A stretch of DNA of 64,000 nt. It comes from Nematostella vectensis (Eukaryota; Cnidaria; Anthozoa; Actiniaria; Edwardsiidae). Shown one piece after another: positions 1 through 10,604 of this stretch. Position numbers and translations under genes: made by a program. The notes under the pieces were generated by a model. That model did no database searches and was not told the origin of the DNA. It saw only the letters and a program-made list of their open reading frames with translations. The first letter of the stretch is position 1. Each line of letters starts with the position of its first letter. The stretch is taken from NCBI RefSeq assembly GCF_932526225.1, contig NC_064046.1:12053719-12117718 (forward strand), in the 5' to 3' direction.

Positions 1-2256
1 AATTTTGCCATAGTCATGTTTGGACAAATCTATGTTCTGTTAAACCAATAGAATATCTGCTGTACAGTTTTTTTTTAACATTACTCAAGTCAAATATAAG
101 GATTTATACTTAGTGAAGTAATCTATCTAGTGATCTTTTATTGAGTAAACATCATAACCACACTGGTGTTTGCTTATTTGAAAACGTTTTAGGTGGCACA
201 AAACATCCTAACAGGTTAACATACTACGGAAGGACAGTGTGTGATTGTAGGAAGGAGTATTCTAAAACCTAGGAGAATAACCTAAATTTTTGTGTGAAAG
301 GTGGTGGTGCAGGTTGAATTAGCCCATAAACTTTTGCACTAAGAAAAAGTAAACCTCCCACAGCCCTTGAAAACTGAGAGGGGAGGCACAACACACTAAA
401 AAAATGGGGGGCACAGCCATGCCCCTACTGGTCTTTATTAAAATTACAGAAAAGCGGGGAAGGGAACAGGTCCCCCTGTCCATCTAGGTGGTACAGCACT
501 ACCCCAAACATCTTCTCTTGTACAGAAAAGTTTTGTTTTTGATCATGTGGCTAAGTTTCACAGGTGCTAATAGGCAGATTCAAACCAAACACAGAAATCT
601 TAAGGTAATTCCCTTGAAATAGTTCTACAACCCAGAATTTTTTAAAACTTTGCATTAACAATATTGAAGTTAAGGGCTTTCAAAAAATGTAATAAAAAAA
701 ATAGGGGTACTGACCTCGTTTTCACAACAGAGGGGCGTAGAGTTGACACGTTTTCATTGATCGAGCAAGGAAAAATCCCAACTCTTAGTTTTCAAAAAGA
801 GTGCCTATAGTCTTTGGAAAGTTAAGTTGTGTTTGTCGAGCTGCCAATATCCGATCTCCTAAACAATAACCCGTAGTACCTAATGTTTAAAACAAATCAC
901 ATTTTAAGAGATCACACTAAAATACATTTTTCAGTATATATTTAACTATTTGAGCAAATAAAAAATGGGGGTAACCGACTTCGTTTTTCTGTCAAAGCGA
1001 TTTTAAGTAAAAAACGCGTGCCTTTTGCTGTGTTTTCTTGTACAACTGTGGCGGGCGCGCACTTAATACCGGAAAATTCGGCCATATAATCATATAATCT
1101 CTTATTGCAAGTCTCCCATTCAAAGTTAGTCGAAGTAGTGCTCCTCCCCTTACAGGCCCCAGCATTTCATAGAGCATGTGCCACATCAGAGCCAGCTAAA
1201 CAGGCTAAGGGTGCATCTTTTTACTCCCGATCCCGGAATGAGAATGATTAGAATAGAAAAAGCGCACGCTCGTTTATCGTATAGTTGCCTTGTGTGTTAA
1301 CTCCTTCCTCCCCCTCCCCCCCCCCTTATGCTCAAGATTCGGTACAGGCATGCTAGTGACAAAGATTATTTAGTGTCCCTAAAACGTACTTAGATATTGA
1401 GCATGTCATACCTTTTAACTTCAAACTCCAACAGAATACCAAGCAATTTATCTTCACTGCTGTTGTACCAGGAAAACTAAAAGTTTTACAGTTTTATATT
1501 TGTTGTCTTGAAAGGGAATGTAAATGTATGACAGATGTGATGTGTCCCTTTTTTTTTCTTCTTCAGATTTTCCAAAGGGCCCTGACTGCTTACTTGTGTA
1601 AATAGTACCTCCAAGTGCATTACTTTGTAATTTATTCAACTAAGGCAAAAGTATGAAATATAGTATTGGTACATTTCACTAAGTTTCAGTTGCTGATTAA
1701 AATGTTTACCCAAAGACAATAGAGACTGTTGATTGATTGATAGAATGTTCTATGTGAGCTGCTCACTAATTTAAAGATATTTTTTTGTAATGGAAAATGC
1801 TCTGCTACAGAAGCAGAACTATTAGGGGGGGGGGGTGAATAGGGGTATGTAAATCCGCCGATCTGCAACATTTTCGGGGCAAATCCGTGGATCTGCAGAT
1901 ATTTTTAGATCCGCATGGTTTGACAGATAAACAAAAGAATTGATTGAAATTCACTTAAAAACTAAAATTCTACAGTCAAAGCAGTCAAAATCCGAAATCT
2001 GTGCCCAAATTGTCAACAGATCCGTGATCCGCCGTATTTCCAAAATCCGCCAATCCGCTGAAATAATCATCAAAATCCGTAATCCGTGAGCATTTAGAGG
2101 CCGAATCCGCCGATCCGTGAACCTATCCATCCCCCCATTAGATACCATTACATATGCCAATTATCCCCCTCATCAAAAGAAGCATAGTGTCCAAATTATT
2201 TCTGAAATCTTTGACAAACTTGTTAAGCTAATCAAACCATTCACTTGTTTCATACT
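1..2256. other. Non-coding flank with dispersed repeats
   Basis: I see no credible gene here; the short open frames are not conserved-looking and lack exon structure. At about 385-440 there is one isolated copy of the G-run plus 'GGCACAGCCATGCCC' unit that is tandemly arrayed at 11640-12220. A C-run lies near 1309-1325. The stretch 1829-2138 is described separately as a foldback repeat. The region lies downstream of the minus-strand 6-phosphogluconolactonase gene, so part of it may be its 3' untranslated region, but I could not place a convincing polyadenylation signal. Confidence 0.6.
1829..2138. repeat. Foldback repeat rich in AATCCGC/GATCCG motifs
   Basis: The motif ATCCG occurs about a dozen times in 300 bp, usually as AATCCGCC, GATCCGTG or close variants. 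The left end (G-run, then TGAATAGGGGTATG, then ATCCGCCGAT) and the reverse complement of the right end (GGGGGATGGATAGG, then ATCGGCGGAT) resemble each other, as expected of imperfect terminal inverted repeats. Most likely a MITE-like non-autonomous element. It begins about 120 bp beyond the stop codon of the 6-phosphogluconolactonase gene. The boundaries are approximate. Confidence 0.5.
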
Positions 2257-3000
2257 CTAAAGTCCAGGTTTTGTCAACAGACTTGCAGAGGCATCATCGA
2301 CAAACCAGTGAGTATCTCCATTTGTAAGCTTCAGCCTTGCAGCCGGAAGAGGGTCTGATTCATTTCCCTCTAATACTCTTTTCACAACCTCCGCCTTGCC
2401 AGAGCCTGTAGCTACAAATACAGCAGAATGTGCTTCATTGAGTAGTGCATATGTTAGAGTAATTCGAGACGGTGGAGGCTTAGGCGAATCGGAAATTGCA
2501 GCGACTAGCTTTGATGACTCAGTGAGCAATGGGTGGCCTGGGAAAAGGGAACAAATGTGCCCATCAGGCCCCATCCCCAAAAGAAGCATATCTAACTGAG
2601 GAGGCTCTTTTTCGCTAGGGAATAATTCTCTTAGTCTTTTTTCGTATTCCACTGCTGCTTTTTCCAAGGGTAAGCTATAGTCCAGACTTATCACGCACTC
2701 TGGCTTCGTCTTGATGACATCCAATAGGTTATCCTTTACTAGTTTGTAGTTGCTATCAGGGTGGTTTAGACTAGCATAGCGCTCATCACAAAAGAAAACT
2801 CGCCATTTGGAAAAATCTAACTTCAGCCCCAGAGAAACAAGCCCCTTGCAAACGATCTTCGCGCTACTTCCTCCAGAAAATGCAACTGCGAAGAAACCGT
2901 GGTCTGCTATGGCTTTAGTAGACTTTTCAGCAATTAAAGAGCAGACTGACATTTGCAAATCCACTTCAGAGGAAAATCGATGCACTTTCTTAGTCGCCAT
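2257..3000 (-). CDS. PGLS: 6-phosphogluconolactonase (PGLS)
   Basis: A 247-residue intronless frame of the NagB/6-phosphogluconolactonase family. The enzyme hydrolyses 6-phosphoglucono-1,5-lactone to 6-phosphogluconate, the second step of the oxidative pentose phosphate pathway, in the cytosol. Visible family motifs: the N-terminal sugar-phosphate loop FSGGSSAK (about residues 42-49), the FFCDERYASLNHPDSNY block (about 69-85), and the GMGPDGHICSLFPGH loop (about 142-156), which holds the Asp/His pair expected near the active site. Length is close to animal PGLS (about 258). The start sits directly after an A-tract on the coding strand and is followed by GCG, a good initiation context. The gene is divergent from the RBM12-type gene, with 270 bp between start codons. 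The absence of introns is unlike most other genes here. Function is inferred from family membership and is well supported. Confidence 0.95.
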   Translation of the reverse strand: MATKKVHRFSSEVDLQMSVCSLIAEKSTKAIADHGFFAVAFSGGSSAKIVCKGLVSLGLKLDFSKWRVFFCDERYASLNHPDSNYKLVKDNLLDVIKTKPECVISLDYSLPLEKAAVEYEKRLRELFPSEKEPPQLDMLLLGMGPDGHICSLFPGHPLLTESSKLVAAISDSPKPPPSRITLTYALLNEAHSAVFVATGSGKAEVVKRVLEGNESDPLPAARLKLTNGDTHWFVDDASASLLTKPGL

Positions 3001-3270
3001 TTTTTTTTTTTTTTTTTTCAGCTCGCATTGAGTTATGGATATATACAGTTTCCTTTATCCACCAATCACGCCCTACGACAGATTCCATCAAGAGAAAGTA
3101 ACCAATCAAGAGAGGTGATATATGTCAATCTACAAAGCACGCTTTGACTAACTTTAGCCAAAAGGGAAGCGAGGGTGATTGTTGTTCCGTGTTTTCCGAC
3201 TTTAAACTGTCAAAGATAACCGTGAATTTCTTCAAAACACTCTAGAAAAGGCTCACTTGCCCCGTGAACA
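3001..3270. promoter_or_regulatory. Divergent promoter between PGLS and RBM12-like genes
   Basis: Only 270 bp separate the two start codons, so both promoters must lie here. Two CCAAT boxes are visible on the plus strand (3062-3066 and 3102-3106), each in the form ACCAATCA, spaced 40 bp apart. An 18-20 bp T-run abuts the PGLS start. No clear TATA box is seen. CCAAT pairs are common in animal bidirectional promoters; their use here is inference. Confidence 0.6.
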
Positions 3271-5136
3271 ATGCCAGTTGTAATTAAGATGAAAGGGCTG
3301 CCTTTTGAGGCCACATCCAGAGATATACAGATGTTCTTCGACGGGTTAAGTTTGCGAGAGAAAGACATCCATTTGGCAGCAAACAAGGATGGAAAAGCGT
3401 CAGGAATAAGCTTTGCGGTGTTTAATGTCGACGACGATGCCAGAAAAGCCATGTACAGGACTGGTAAATACATGGGTAAACGCTATATTGAGCTTTTTCT
3501 CAGCAGCCAAGCTGAAATGGAGTCGGTTTTGTACAACGGAGTTCCGGAACCAAAACACAAAGGGGGCAAAGAAGCAATGGGTGAACGTGCTTCCATGGCC
3601 ATGGGCTTTGGTGGTCGAGGAGAAGCTATGGAGGGGAGAAATCGAGATCGTAGCACAGATGGGCTAAGGGGGTTTTTCAGTGGGAGAGATGAGCCAAGGG
3701 TTGCCATTCCAGTGGATAAAGCTTATGGTAAAAGTTTTGACAAGCGAGAAAGGGTGAGCCGCAGAGGGCATGATCGGTCGCTGCCAGGCAGTGAAGAAAG
3801 ACCAGGGTCTAGAGGTAGAGCTCAAATGCATGTTGAGGATATGGGTAGAAGAATGTCTGGGGGTGGTGTAGAAGTTGGTGGGGTTCAGCAGCCTGGGCGA
3901 TGGGGTGATATGCCTTTAGCACAGCAAATGCCACCAGCACATCTCCCAGAATGGGCAGAGGGTGTTGGGTATTTTCAAAATGATCCCAGGGCTAATTTAA
4001 ACAGAATTGATCCTCGGGATGGGGCAGCTTTTGAAGAAATGCTTAGACAGCCTCAACCACTGATGGCAACCAAGCCTATAGCACCTGATGACAGTGGTAG
4101 GGGTCAGTTTGCCAGTGCTAAAAGAAGCAGGGATAGAAGCCGCAGCCCACACAGTCGTGAAAGGGGGCAAAGAGGAAGGGAACCTAGAGAGAGAGAAAGA
4201 CAAAGAGCAAGGGGGGATCATAATTCTGATAACGGCAGCAATTCACAAGACCAAGAGGCAACCTCCACCATTGTGAGAATGTTTGGGCTGCCATTTGAAT
4301 CCTCCAAACGAGATCTCTACAAGTTCTTCAATGGCCTAAAGATTGCATCAATAGACCTCCTGAAGCACAAAAGTGGGAAGAACCAAGGGAAAAACACTGG
4401 AGTGGCCTTTGTTGTCTTCAAGTCCAATAATGACGCAAGCAAGGCCTTGAAAATGGATCGCAGCTATATAGGGCACCGGTATATTGAATTACGTAGTGTT
4501 CCGAAGGATACAATGGTGAAAGAATTAGAAGCCAATGAAAGGGGTGCAAGGGGTCCAAAGGGTGGCTTTCGTGGTGATAAAGCTGGTCAACAAAGAGGAT
4601 CTAGGGAGGATTTGGCAAAGGAAGATCTTGACAGAGAAAGGCGTATGCTTGAGGAAAGGAGATATGCATTGGAGGATAGAGGTTCATCTTCTGGAAGGTA
4701 CAGAGATGAGTATGAGGATCCTAGGAGCTCGAGAAGAGCTTTTGATGATCCTCCAGATCAGGCATATGCTAGAAATCTCCAGCAATTCCAGTCAACACTA
4801 CAAGATCAGTTGGCTAGGGTGGTATTACCTGGTGGTGCAGTTGATGTCAACCAAGCATTGGAGACCCTGAAAGTCATGACGGCCAGCATGAGTGGAGAAG
4901 GGTGTGTTGTGGGGATCAGGAATTTGCCGTCTTCTATCACTGCAGATCAGATTCTGGATTTCTTCTATGGGTTTAACGTCTTGCCAGAAACCATCAAAAT
5001 CCACTACCTCTCACCTGGGCGTTCCTCAGGGGATGCTATGATTACATTCCCTACAAGTTCTGATGCATATGCTGCTATTGATCAACTGAACTTCAGGCCA
5101 GTTGGTAAGAAAAAGGTTCAGCTGTTTCTTGTCTAG
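3271..5136 (+). CDS. RBM12: RBM12-type RNA-binding protein with three RRMs
   Basis: A 621-residue intronless frame. RRM1 occupies residues about 3-82 and begins MPVVIKMKGLPFEA, matching the RBM12/RBM12B N-terminus (M-x-VVI-x-x-x-GLP, then a FF-x-GL segment and a LLSS/LFLSS-x-x-EM end). RRM2 is at about 331-412 (VRMFGLPFESSKRDLYKFF, then IGHRYIEL). RRM3 is C-terminal at about 542-621 (VGIRNLPSSITADQILDFFY, ending KKKVQLFLV), closely like the last RRM of RBM12. All are the hnRNP F/H-like quasi-RRM type. The linkers are low complexity: Gly/Met/Arg-rich at 95-225, then an RS/RE-rich stretch (RSRDRSRSPHSRERG) at about 285-320, and Arg/Asp/Glu-rich at 420-500. Vertebrate RBM12 and RBM12B coding sequences are also uninterrupted, which fits. 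Likely a nuclear RNA-binding protein; targets unknown. I cannot separate RBM12 from RBM12B descent: a single ancestor is likely. Confidence 0.9.
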   Translation: MPVVIKMKGLPFEATSRDIQMFFDGLSLREKDIHLAANKDGKASGISFAVFNVDDDARKAMYRTGKYMGKRYIELFLSSQAEMESVLYNGVPEPKHKGGKEAMGERASMAMGFGGRGEAMEGRNRDRSTDGLRGFFSGRDEPRVAIPVDKAYGKSFDKRERVSRRGHDRSLPGSEERPGSRGRAQMHVEDMGRRMSGGGVEVGGVQQPGRWGDMPLAQQMPPAHLPEWAEGVGYFQNDPRANLNRIDPRDGAAFEEMLRQPQPLMATKPIAPDDSGRGQFASAKRSRDRSRSPHSRERGQRGREPRERERQRARGDHNSDNGSNSQDQEATSTIVRMFGLPFESSKRDLYKFFNGLKIASIDLLKHKSGKNQGKNTGVAFVVFKSNNDASKALKMDRSYIGHRYIELRSVPKDTMVKELEANERGARGPKGGFRGDKAGQQRGSREDLAKEDLDRERRMLEERRYALEDRGSSSGRYRDEYEDPRSSRRAFDDPPDQAYARNLQQFQSTLQDQLARVVLPGGAVDVNQALETLKVMTASMSGEGCVVGIRNLPSSITADQILDFFYGFNVLPETIKIHYLSPGRSSGDAMITFPTSSDAYAAIDQLNFRPVGKKKVQLFLV

Positions 5137-6025
5137 CAGAGAGATGCCAAAATAGCTAACTCAACTTGTTTAAGGCTATTAGTTGTCATAGGTTTGGAAG
5201 CCTTGTGTGGATATTTGATACCCATGAACAGTTTAGCATTAGTGCAATGTGAGATTCATGGTGACTATCTAGTCTAGTTTTATTGAAACTGAGAAAGTGC
5301 ATTCTAATGGTTAGAGGCTTAATTCTAGAAGTATTTCAAGTGAGCTGCTCAGTTCGCAGGATAATGCATTGAGACTGGAGCCATAAAGAGACACTAGCTT
5401 ATTTGGACTAGCATTTTTAGTACTTAGATAATTTCTTATTCATTTATGCCTTGCATTTATATACCATATTAAAAGCTGCATTGGTTGGCTTCACCGTGCC
5501 CTTATCGCTACATCAAATGGCTGGGAAGTTTTGGGATGCAAGGGTAAATGGGTTATTGTTAAACAGATGTCATTTCCTGTCATGCCAATTTTGGCCACTA
5601 CCATCAAGGAAACACAAATCTGGGGGCAAATGGTTTGAAGGGAAAGGGAAATTGCACACTATCAAGGAAATGGAATTTTTTTAAGGAAAAAAATTGTTGC
5701 TATTTGGTCTTCTGCAAAACAGATAGACAACTGCATTCTTCAAACTAGTCAGCATATCAATGCCTGTTTCTAACATTTTTGTTTTGTTTTTACAATATCA
5801 GGTGAGTCTCTTTCTTTTCTTCATGTTGTGAATTTGAATTATCTTCATTGCTTTAGTCTTTTTTAAACTTTGTTTTATATTAGTTTGCTTTTATACTGAA
5901 TATTTTTATTTTATAGGATTCCAAGAAATAGCTGCTTTACCAGACAATCTGTTATTGGGGTCTGTACTTATTTTGTGAAAATTCTGTGCTTCTGAATAAA
6001 GCCACTGGAGCCAATAATTGTAAAG
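5137..6025 (+). other. 3' untranslated region of the RBM12-like gene with a possible 3' UTR intron
   Basis: After the stop at 5134-5136 the sequence is AT-rich and has no coding signal. A strong donor (CAG then GTGAGT, intron start 5802) and a pyrimidine-rich acceptor (TTTTATAG, intron end 5916) suggest a 115 bp intron in the 3' UTR. An AATAAA lies at 5995-6000. A second donor-like GTAAGC follows at 6026. An intron this far (over 600 bp) after the stop would be expected to make the transcript a candidate for nonsense-mediated decay if used. Not proven without RNA data. Confidence 0.4.
5995..6000 (+). terminator. Candidate polyadenylation signal AATAAA (RBM12-like gene)
   Basis: AATAAA directly after the possible 3' UTR intron, followed by GCCACTGG. 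It is a plausible signal on the sense strand, but it lies about 860 bp after the stop and other AT-rich hexamers exist nearby. Confidence 0.4.
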
Positions 6026-7077
6026 GTAAGCGTTTGTCTAACCCAGGAAGGCAGTTGGAATATATTTCCTAGAATTGTGGAATTCAATGTAAGTATGGTC
6101 TGTTCTATTCAATGCCTGCCATGTGCCTAGATTTAACTTGGTGAATCGTCAATGTACAATAATACCATTGTTGGTAAAAGGACCTCAATTACTGTAGTTC
6201 CCAGGAGATACTCTTGTTGGATATGCTGTACAATCTTGGGTATCTCATTTATTTAAGACTTGCAAGCTAATCAGATAAGGCTGATTGCCTTCTGCTATTA
6301 TCTCTTTGGGTCATTGGAGAAATGAACTTAGGTCAATTTATCATCTGACTGTGAGTTGACTGCAAGATGCTGTTGCTTCACCTTTTTGTGCTCCTTGGGT
6401 AGTTTGGTGTATGCTACTGTTGAACCATCTGCATCCAACAGCTGTAGTATTTATTTCTCTTCCTGTAAGTCTAAGTGACAGTGAAGGTATTCCAAGTAAG
6501 GCTGCCAACAACATTGGGTGACTGGTTCAAGATGCTTGCTTGAAGCATCTCGTAGACCTAGGTTTGCCATTCCTATCAACAAAGTAATATGAGCTCCAGA
6601 GATTGAGTATGCTCAGATAGATCACGGTTGTATGTTGATTTGTCATCCGACAAGAATTTGTTACAATACATGTCTGAATTCCATATAATTTTCTTTAAGG
6701 GGATACAGCATGTTTCAAAGTAATGATGGGGATGAATAATCGGATTCCTTTTGCCTAATAAGGAAGTTTACTCTGAACCCGAAATTGTACTGGAATCTTT
6801 TGAACTTCTTATTCATGCCAACTGTCAACTGTGTTTATCTAGGCTGCAATCAATGTGTAGCACCATTTGACTTGGAAAATGATGTGGAATGTAATTAAAA
6901 CAGTTTCCTAGATACACAGAAATAAGGTGGTTAGTTAGGCATGTATTGTAGCTGCCGGTGAAATTGCCATTATGCACTGTACCAGGTGCTTTTAAGTGTT
7001 ATCTATCCTCTGAAAGAGAGTAGTTATTGGAATCCTCAGTCGCATTGCCAGGGTTTTCTGAAGGGGATGTGCAGTTA

Positions 7078-7665
7078 ATGCACTAGTAAATTGAAACCCC
7101 CACCCCCATGGTCCCGGGGAATGGTGGGGGGGTTAGACTTCGATCCTGTACAAAACCAAGAAAAGCCCCCACCCCCTCGGGACAAAACAAGCAGTTAAAT
7201 GCCCCTACCCCTTGGATGTAAACTATAGGCAACTACCTGACAACAAGTCATCTGAAATAAACTTTCAAACTTTGAAATAAATCTTCAAAGCCAGTACACT
7301 TCAGCGAGTACATTTGTACCAGTTACCATGAAGATAACAGTTACAAAAAAAAGATGGAAAAAAAATCATCTTTATCTGGCATTTTTTTTAAATATTTGTT
7401 TTTGCACATCGCCGTGCAGCATGCCACATGCTGATATATGGAATTGCTTGCTACAGAAGAAAAAGAGTCTCAAGCCAGAAACGAACATGATATCTGTGAC
7501 ACTATTCACTTGTCCCAAACCCCCACGTTGGGTATAAGTCTTAGAGTAAAAAACTGTCAATTCCCCCACCCCCTCGGGACAGATTCTCGTTCAAAAGTGC
7601 TCTAAGCCCCCACCTTAACCCCACACCATGGGGGTGGGGGTGGGGGTTTCAAATGACTAGTGCAT
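7078..7665. repeat. Foldback element with about 35 bp terminal inverted repeats
   Basis: The left end reads ATGCACTAGT, then AAATTGAAACCCCCACCCCCATGG. The reverse complement of the right end reads ATGCACTAGT, then CATTTGAAACCCCCACCCCCACCCCCATGG. These match almost base for base apart from one extra CACCCC unit. Inside, the phrase CCCCACCCCCTCGGGACA occurs twice (about 7166 and 7565). No transposase frame is present, so this is a non-autonomous DNA element or foldback of about 588 bp. Confidence 0.75.
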
Positions 7666-9360
7666 AAAGACATTATATTTGGTGGCCAAGAGGGATTGCA
7701 TGTGTGTCGCATGCATCCCCCGGCCCTTGATTGGGCCAAGTGATTTGTTGACACAAGTGGGTGCTATTTGGGTGTATGTGAGCTGGTGGATGCTTTTGGT
7801 CTCAGATTTGAGGCCAAGTTACTTACATTGAAATAACTATCAACTACTCCTTTGTCATATTGAAAATACAACAGTTAATTGGCAACATAAACTCATAACT
7901 ACTACAAAATACATAGTAAGTACTACATAATAACTGAGTTACTTGCTTGAAGAAGCAGATGAAAATGGATGTTTTGTGGGACTCTGTATTATGTGGGGTT
8001 GTAAGCAGAGGTGTGATAGGCCGTCTAAAGGCATTTGGTGGTTATTCTATCTGTGGTATCCAGAAAGACTCCTACTACTGCCATAAGAGTTGTGTGGATA
8101 GATATTGGAGGAAGCATTTCCCATAAGGGAAATATTGATGAGTGTTTTTGACATGCAGTCAGTTGAGCATAAAGATTAAATATGCCAAATTATACACCTG
8201 TGCCAATTGAGGTTTAGAAGAATGGAAATCTCCATTGAAAGCTACATGGTTTGTTCTCTGATCCGATTTCTGTTACTCGTTTTCTAATAACAGAGGTTTG
8301 AATGTTGTTCATAAATTACAGACGGCAAAAAATGGCAAAATAACAACAACACTTGAATTGTTTCTGGTAAAATTATAAAGGTTTAGATGTTTTTCATGAA
8401 GTATAGACTTAATAAAAATGCTCCATTTGAGAAGGCCGAGAAGTGAACATCTGGTGAAAGAAAAACTTGGCATGTGTTGATAACATGTATGGTCATGTTT
8501 TGAAAAAAAATTCAGCCTCCTTGTAAGATGGATATAATCAATTGAAATTTAACAACACTTGGTTGTATATTTTCAAGCTGTGTGAATGGTTCCTCTGTAA
8601 CCTTTGTGTATCAAAGTGTACCACATTTGCGCAGTACAGCTTGTATCTTGGGAGGCATCCCTTGGTCAGTTTTGATTATTATATTAGGCAGTCCATAATC
8701 GTCAGTTTTGGCTGGGAAATAGCTAGTAGGGAAATTCTCCCCTGGAGGAGGTACTGGAGTATTACAAAAGACTTTGAATAGAATGGCTTCTGCTGGCCTC
8801 CCCCTCCTGCAAATACAATAAATGCCTTTGGCTTCACTGGCCATGTGTGGAAGTTCTTTCATGAGGTGAGTTGTATAGAGTATGTTTCAGAAGTTCCAGG
8901 ATTCTGATGCTTTAGTAAGCATGCATTTGCGAAGTTTGGTGAAAGGCAGAAATGATGGAACCACCTGGTCCAGAAAAGAGGACATCGCCCTAAGATTATC
9001 ATGGATGTTTTGAGATTGAAGATAATCTGAATGAAGATTTCGCACTGAAAGTGGCACATGAAACATTTTTTACTTATTTTTATTCGTTTAATCAAGGCAG
9101 TACATTGACTTAAAAAGTTTGGTTGAAACACTCAATAAATACCTTAAAAATGAGTAAAAAATAATGATGAATTAAGTATATATAAATATTAAATAAAATT
9201 GCTTGAAATTCTGTGTGTGATAACTGCTGACTATCATAAAAGTATGCTTTATGGGCCAGGTTCTAAGTGCAAAGCCTGCCACCACGGCTACCAAGACAAA
9301 AATTTAAATGTTAACCAACTATCACGCGAGAGAATATTTGCGATTGACTTGATCTTTGTA

Positions 9361-9500
9361 CACGCCAGTACCCAGGGGGGAGGGGTGCAGGGGGCGCACA
9401 CCCCCCTCCCCCCCCCCCCACGACGGCCGAAGGTCCACTTTCGGTTCTCAATAGACATGCTATTTGTAGACAAAACGATAAAGCATAAGCTAGATCACTC
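9361..9500 (-). repeat. Dispersed repeat family A, copy 1
   Basis: Carries, in reverse orientation, the segment AGCTTATGCTTTATCGTTTT and the block GAACCGAAAGTGGACCTTCG. The same blocks appear at 18797-19012 and 25500-25692 in forward orientation. Next to it lie a G-rich and C-rich tract and a GTACCCAGG phrase also seen in copy 2. Probably a truncated transposable element; the class is unknown. Confidence 0.65.
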
Positions 9501-10604
9501 TGGTATTTAGTCAAATCCGACAATAAACGTCACGTGGAAATAATGCAAAGGCATAAAAAAAAAAATTAAGAAGCCTCATGCACAGGATTTTCCCTCTAGA
9601 TTAATAGGCGTGATTTTTTAAAGTTATACTTTTTTGTATTTAAAATTGTGCAGGAATTGTTTTCATATTGGTTTGCAGTATTTTTTTCCCTTTCACCGAG
9701 TGCTTGCCCCAAAAGTGAATTTGTCTGACCCTGAGTAGTAGCTTCTGACGTGTTCTGATGGTTGTTGAAGCATTCCGTTTGGCTAGTTCATGGTTGAAAA
9801 GTGAGTTTCAATTAGTTAGCACGTTTATTGCATCTTTATTCGCATACTTTTATAAACTGTTAAGGTGACCACCACGGTAGAGCGGGTATTTATTTATCAG
9901 GATAAAAAGGATTGCCTACCAATTTCTGTTATTGTTTATTTTCCCCAAATAAGCAGTCTCCATGGTAGTAGGCAACCACCCTTGAACTTCAATTTTTCAA
10001 ATAGGACTATGAAGTCCATGAGTATGCGACTTGCACTAAATAAACACATGCTTATTTGAGTGGCAAATTAAAGTCAAAATAAACACAGAACGACGAAAAC
10101 AAAGTTTAAATAAAATTAAGCCCTTTCTGAGAAAGAAACTTTGTGTATTGACATTAGTGTTGCTCAGTAAAGACATTGCCACGCTGGTGGTGTTGAGCGA
10201 GTTTGCCACCCAAGAAGTCACGTGATCTGTTAGTGCAAGTTGCCTATTCACCTCTGCAATGTCGTTATCACACCCCCTGATGGATACGATACCTTTCCTC
10301 TACACCAACAACATATAAGAACATTACACTGAAATTTTATGTATTAGAAAAACACCCCCTTGGCCAGCACTTAGATGGCTTATGCCACAAAGCGTTGACC
10401 ATATAAAATAGCATAGTATAGATTTGGGACATCGTGCTCGGCATAATGGGTTGTAAAAGCATAGAATGTGGTTGAAAAATGAAACTGTTGGCAAGAGAGT
10501 TAGCAGAAGTTTTAAAATCCCACTAAAAGCTACCTGTCCTTGCTTGCACTAAATTCATAAGGATAAGACACAACTTTCAGATTACAATAAATTTAAAATG
10601 AACC

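Larger units (their letters stand above)
6026..10604. other. Intergenic stretch, no gene seen
   Basis: Between the RBM12-like gene and the 3' end of the BAR-domain gene I find no exon I can support. The longer open frames (for example 8611-8862 on the minus strand) have no recognisable domain and no neighbouring exons. The stretch holds the foldback element 7078-7665 and one copy of the dispersed repeat at about 9361-9500; both are listed separately. Confidence 0.55.

Noticed and set aside
8611-8862. An 83-codon minus-strand frame with GENFPTSYFPAKTDDYG
   Set aside because: It looks somewhat protein-like but has no recognised domain, no adjoining exons and no clear start context; not enough to call a gene.
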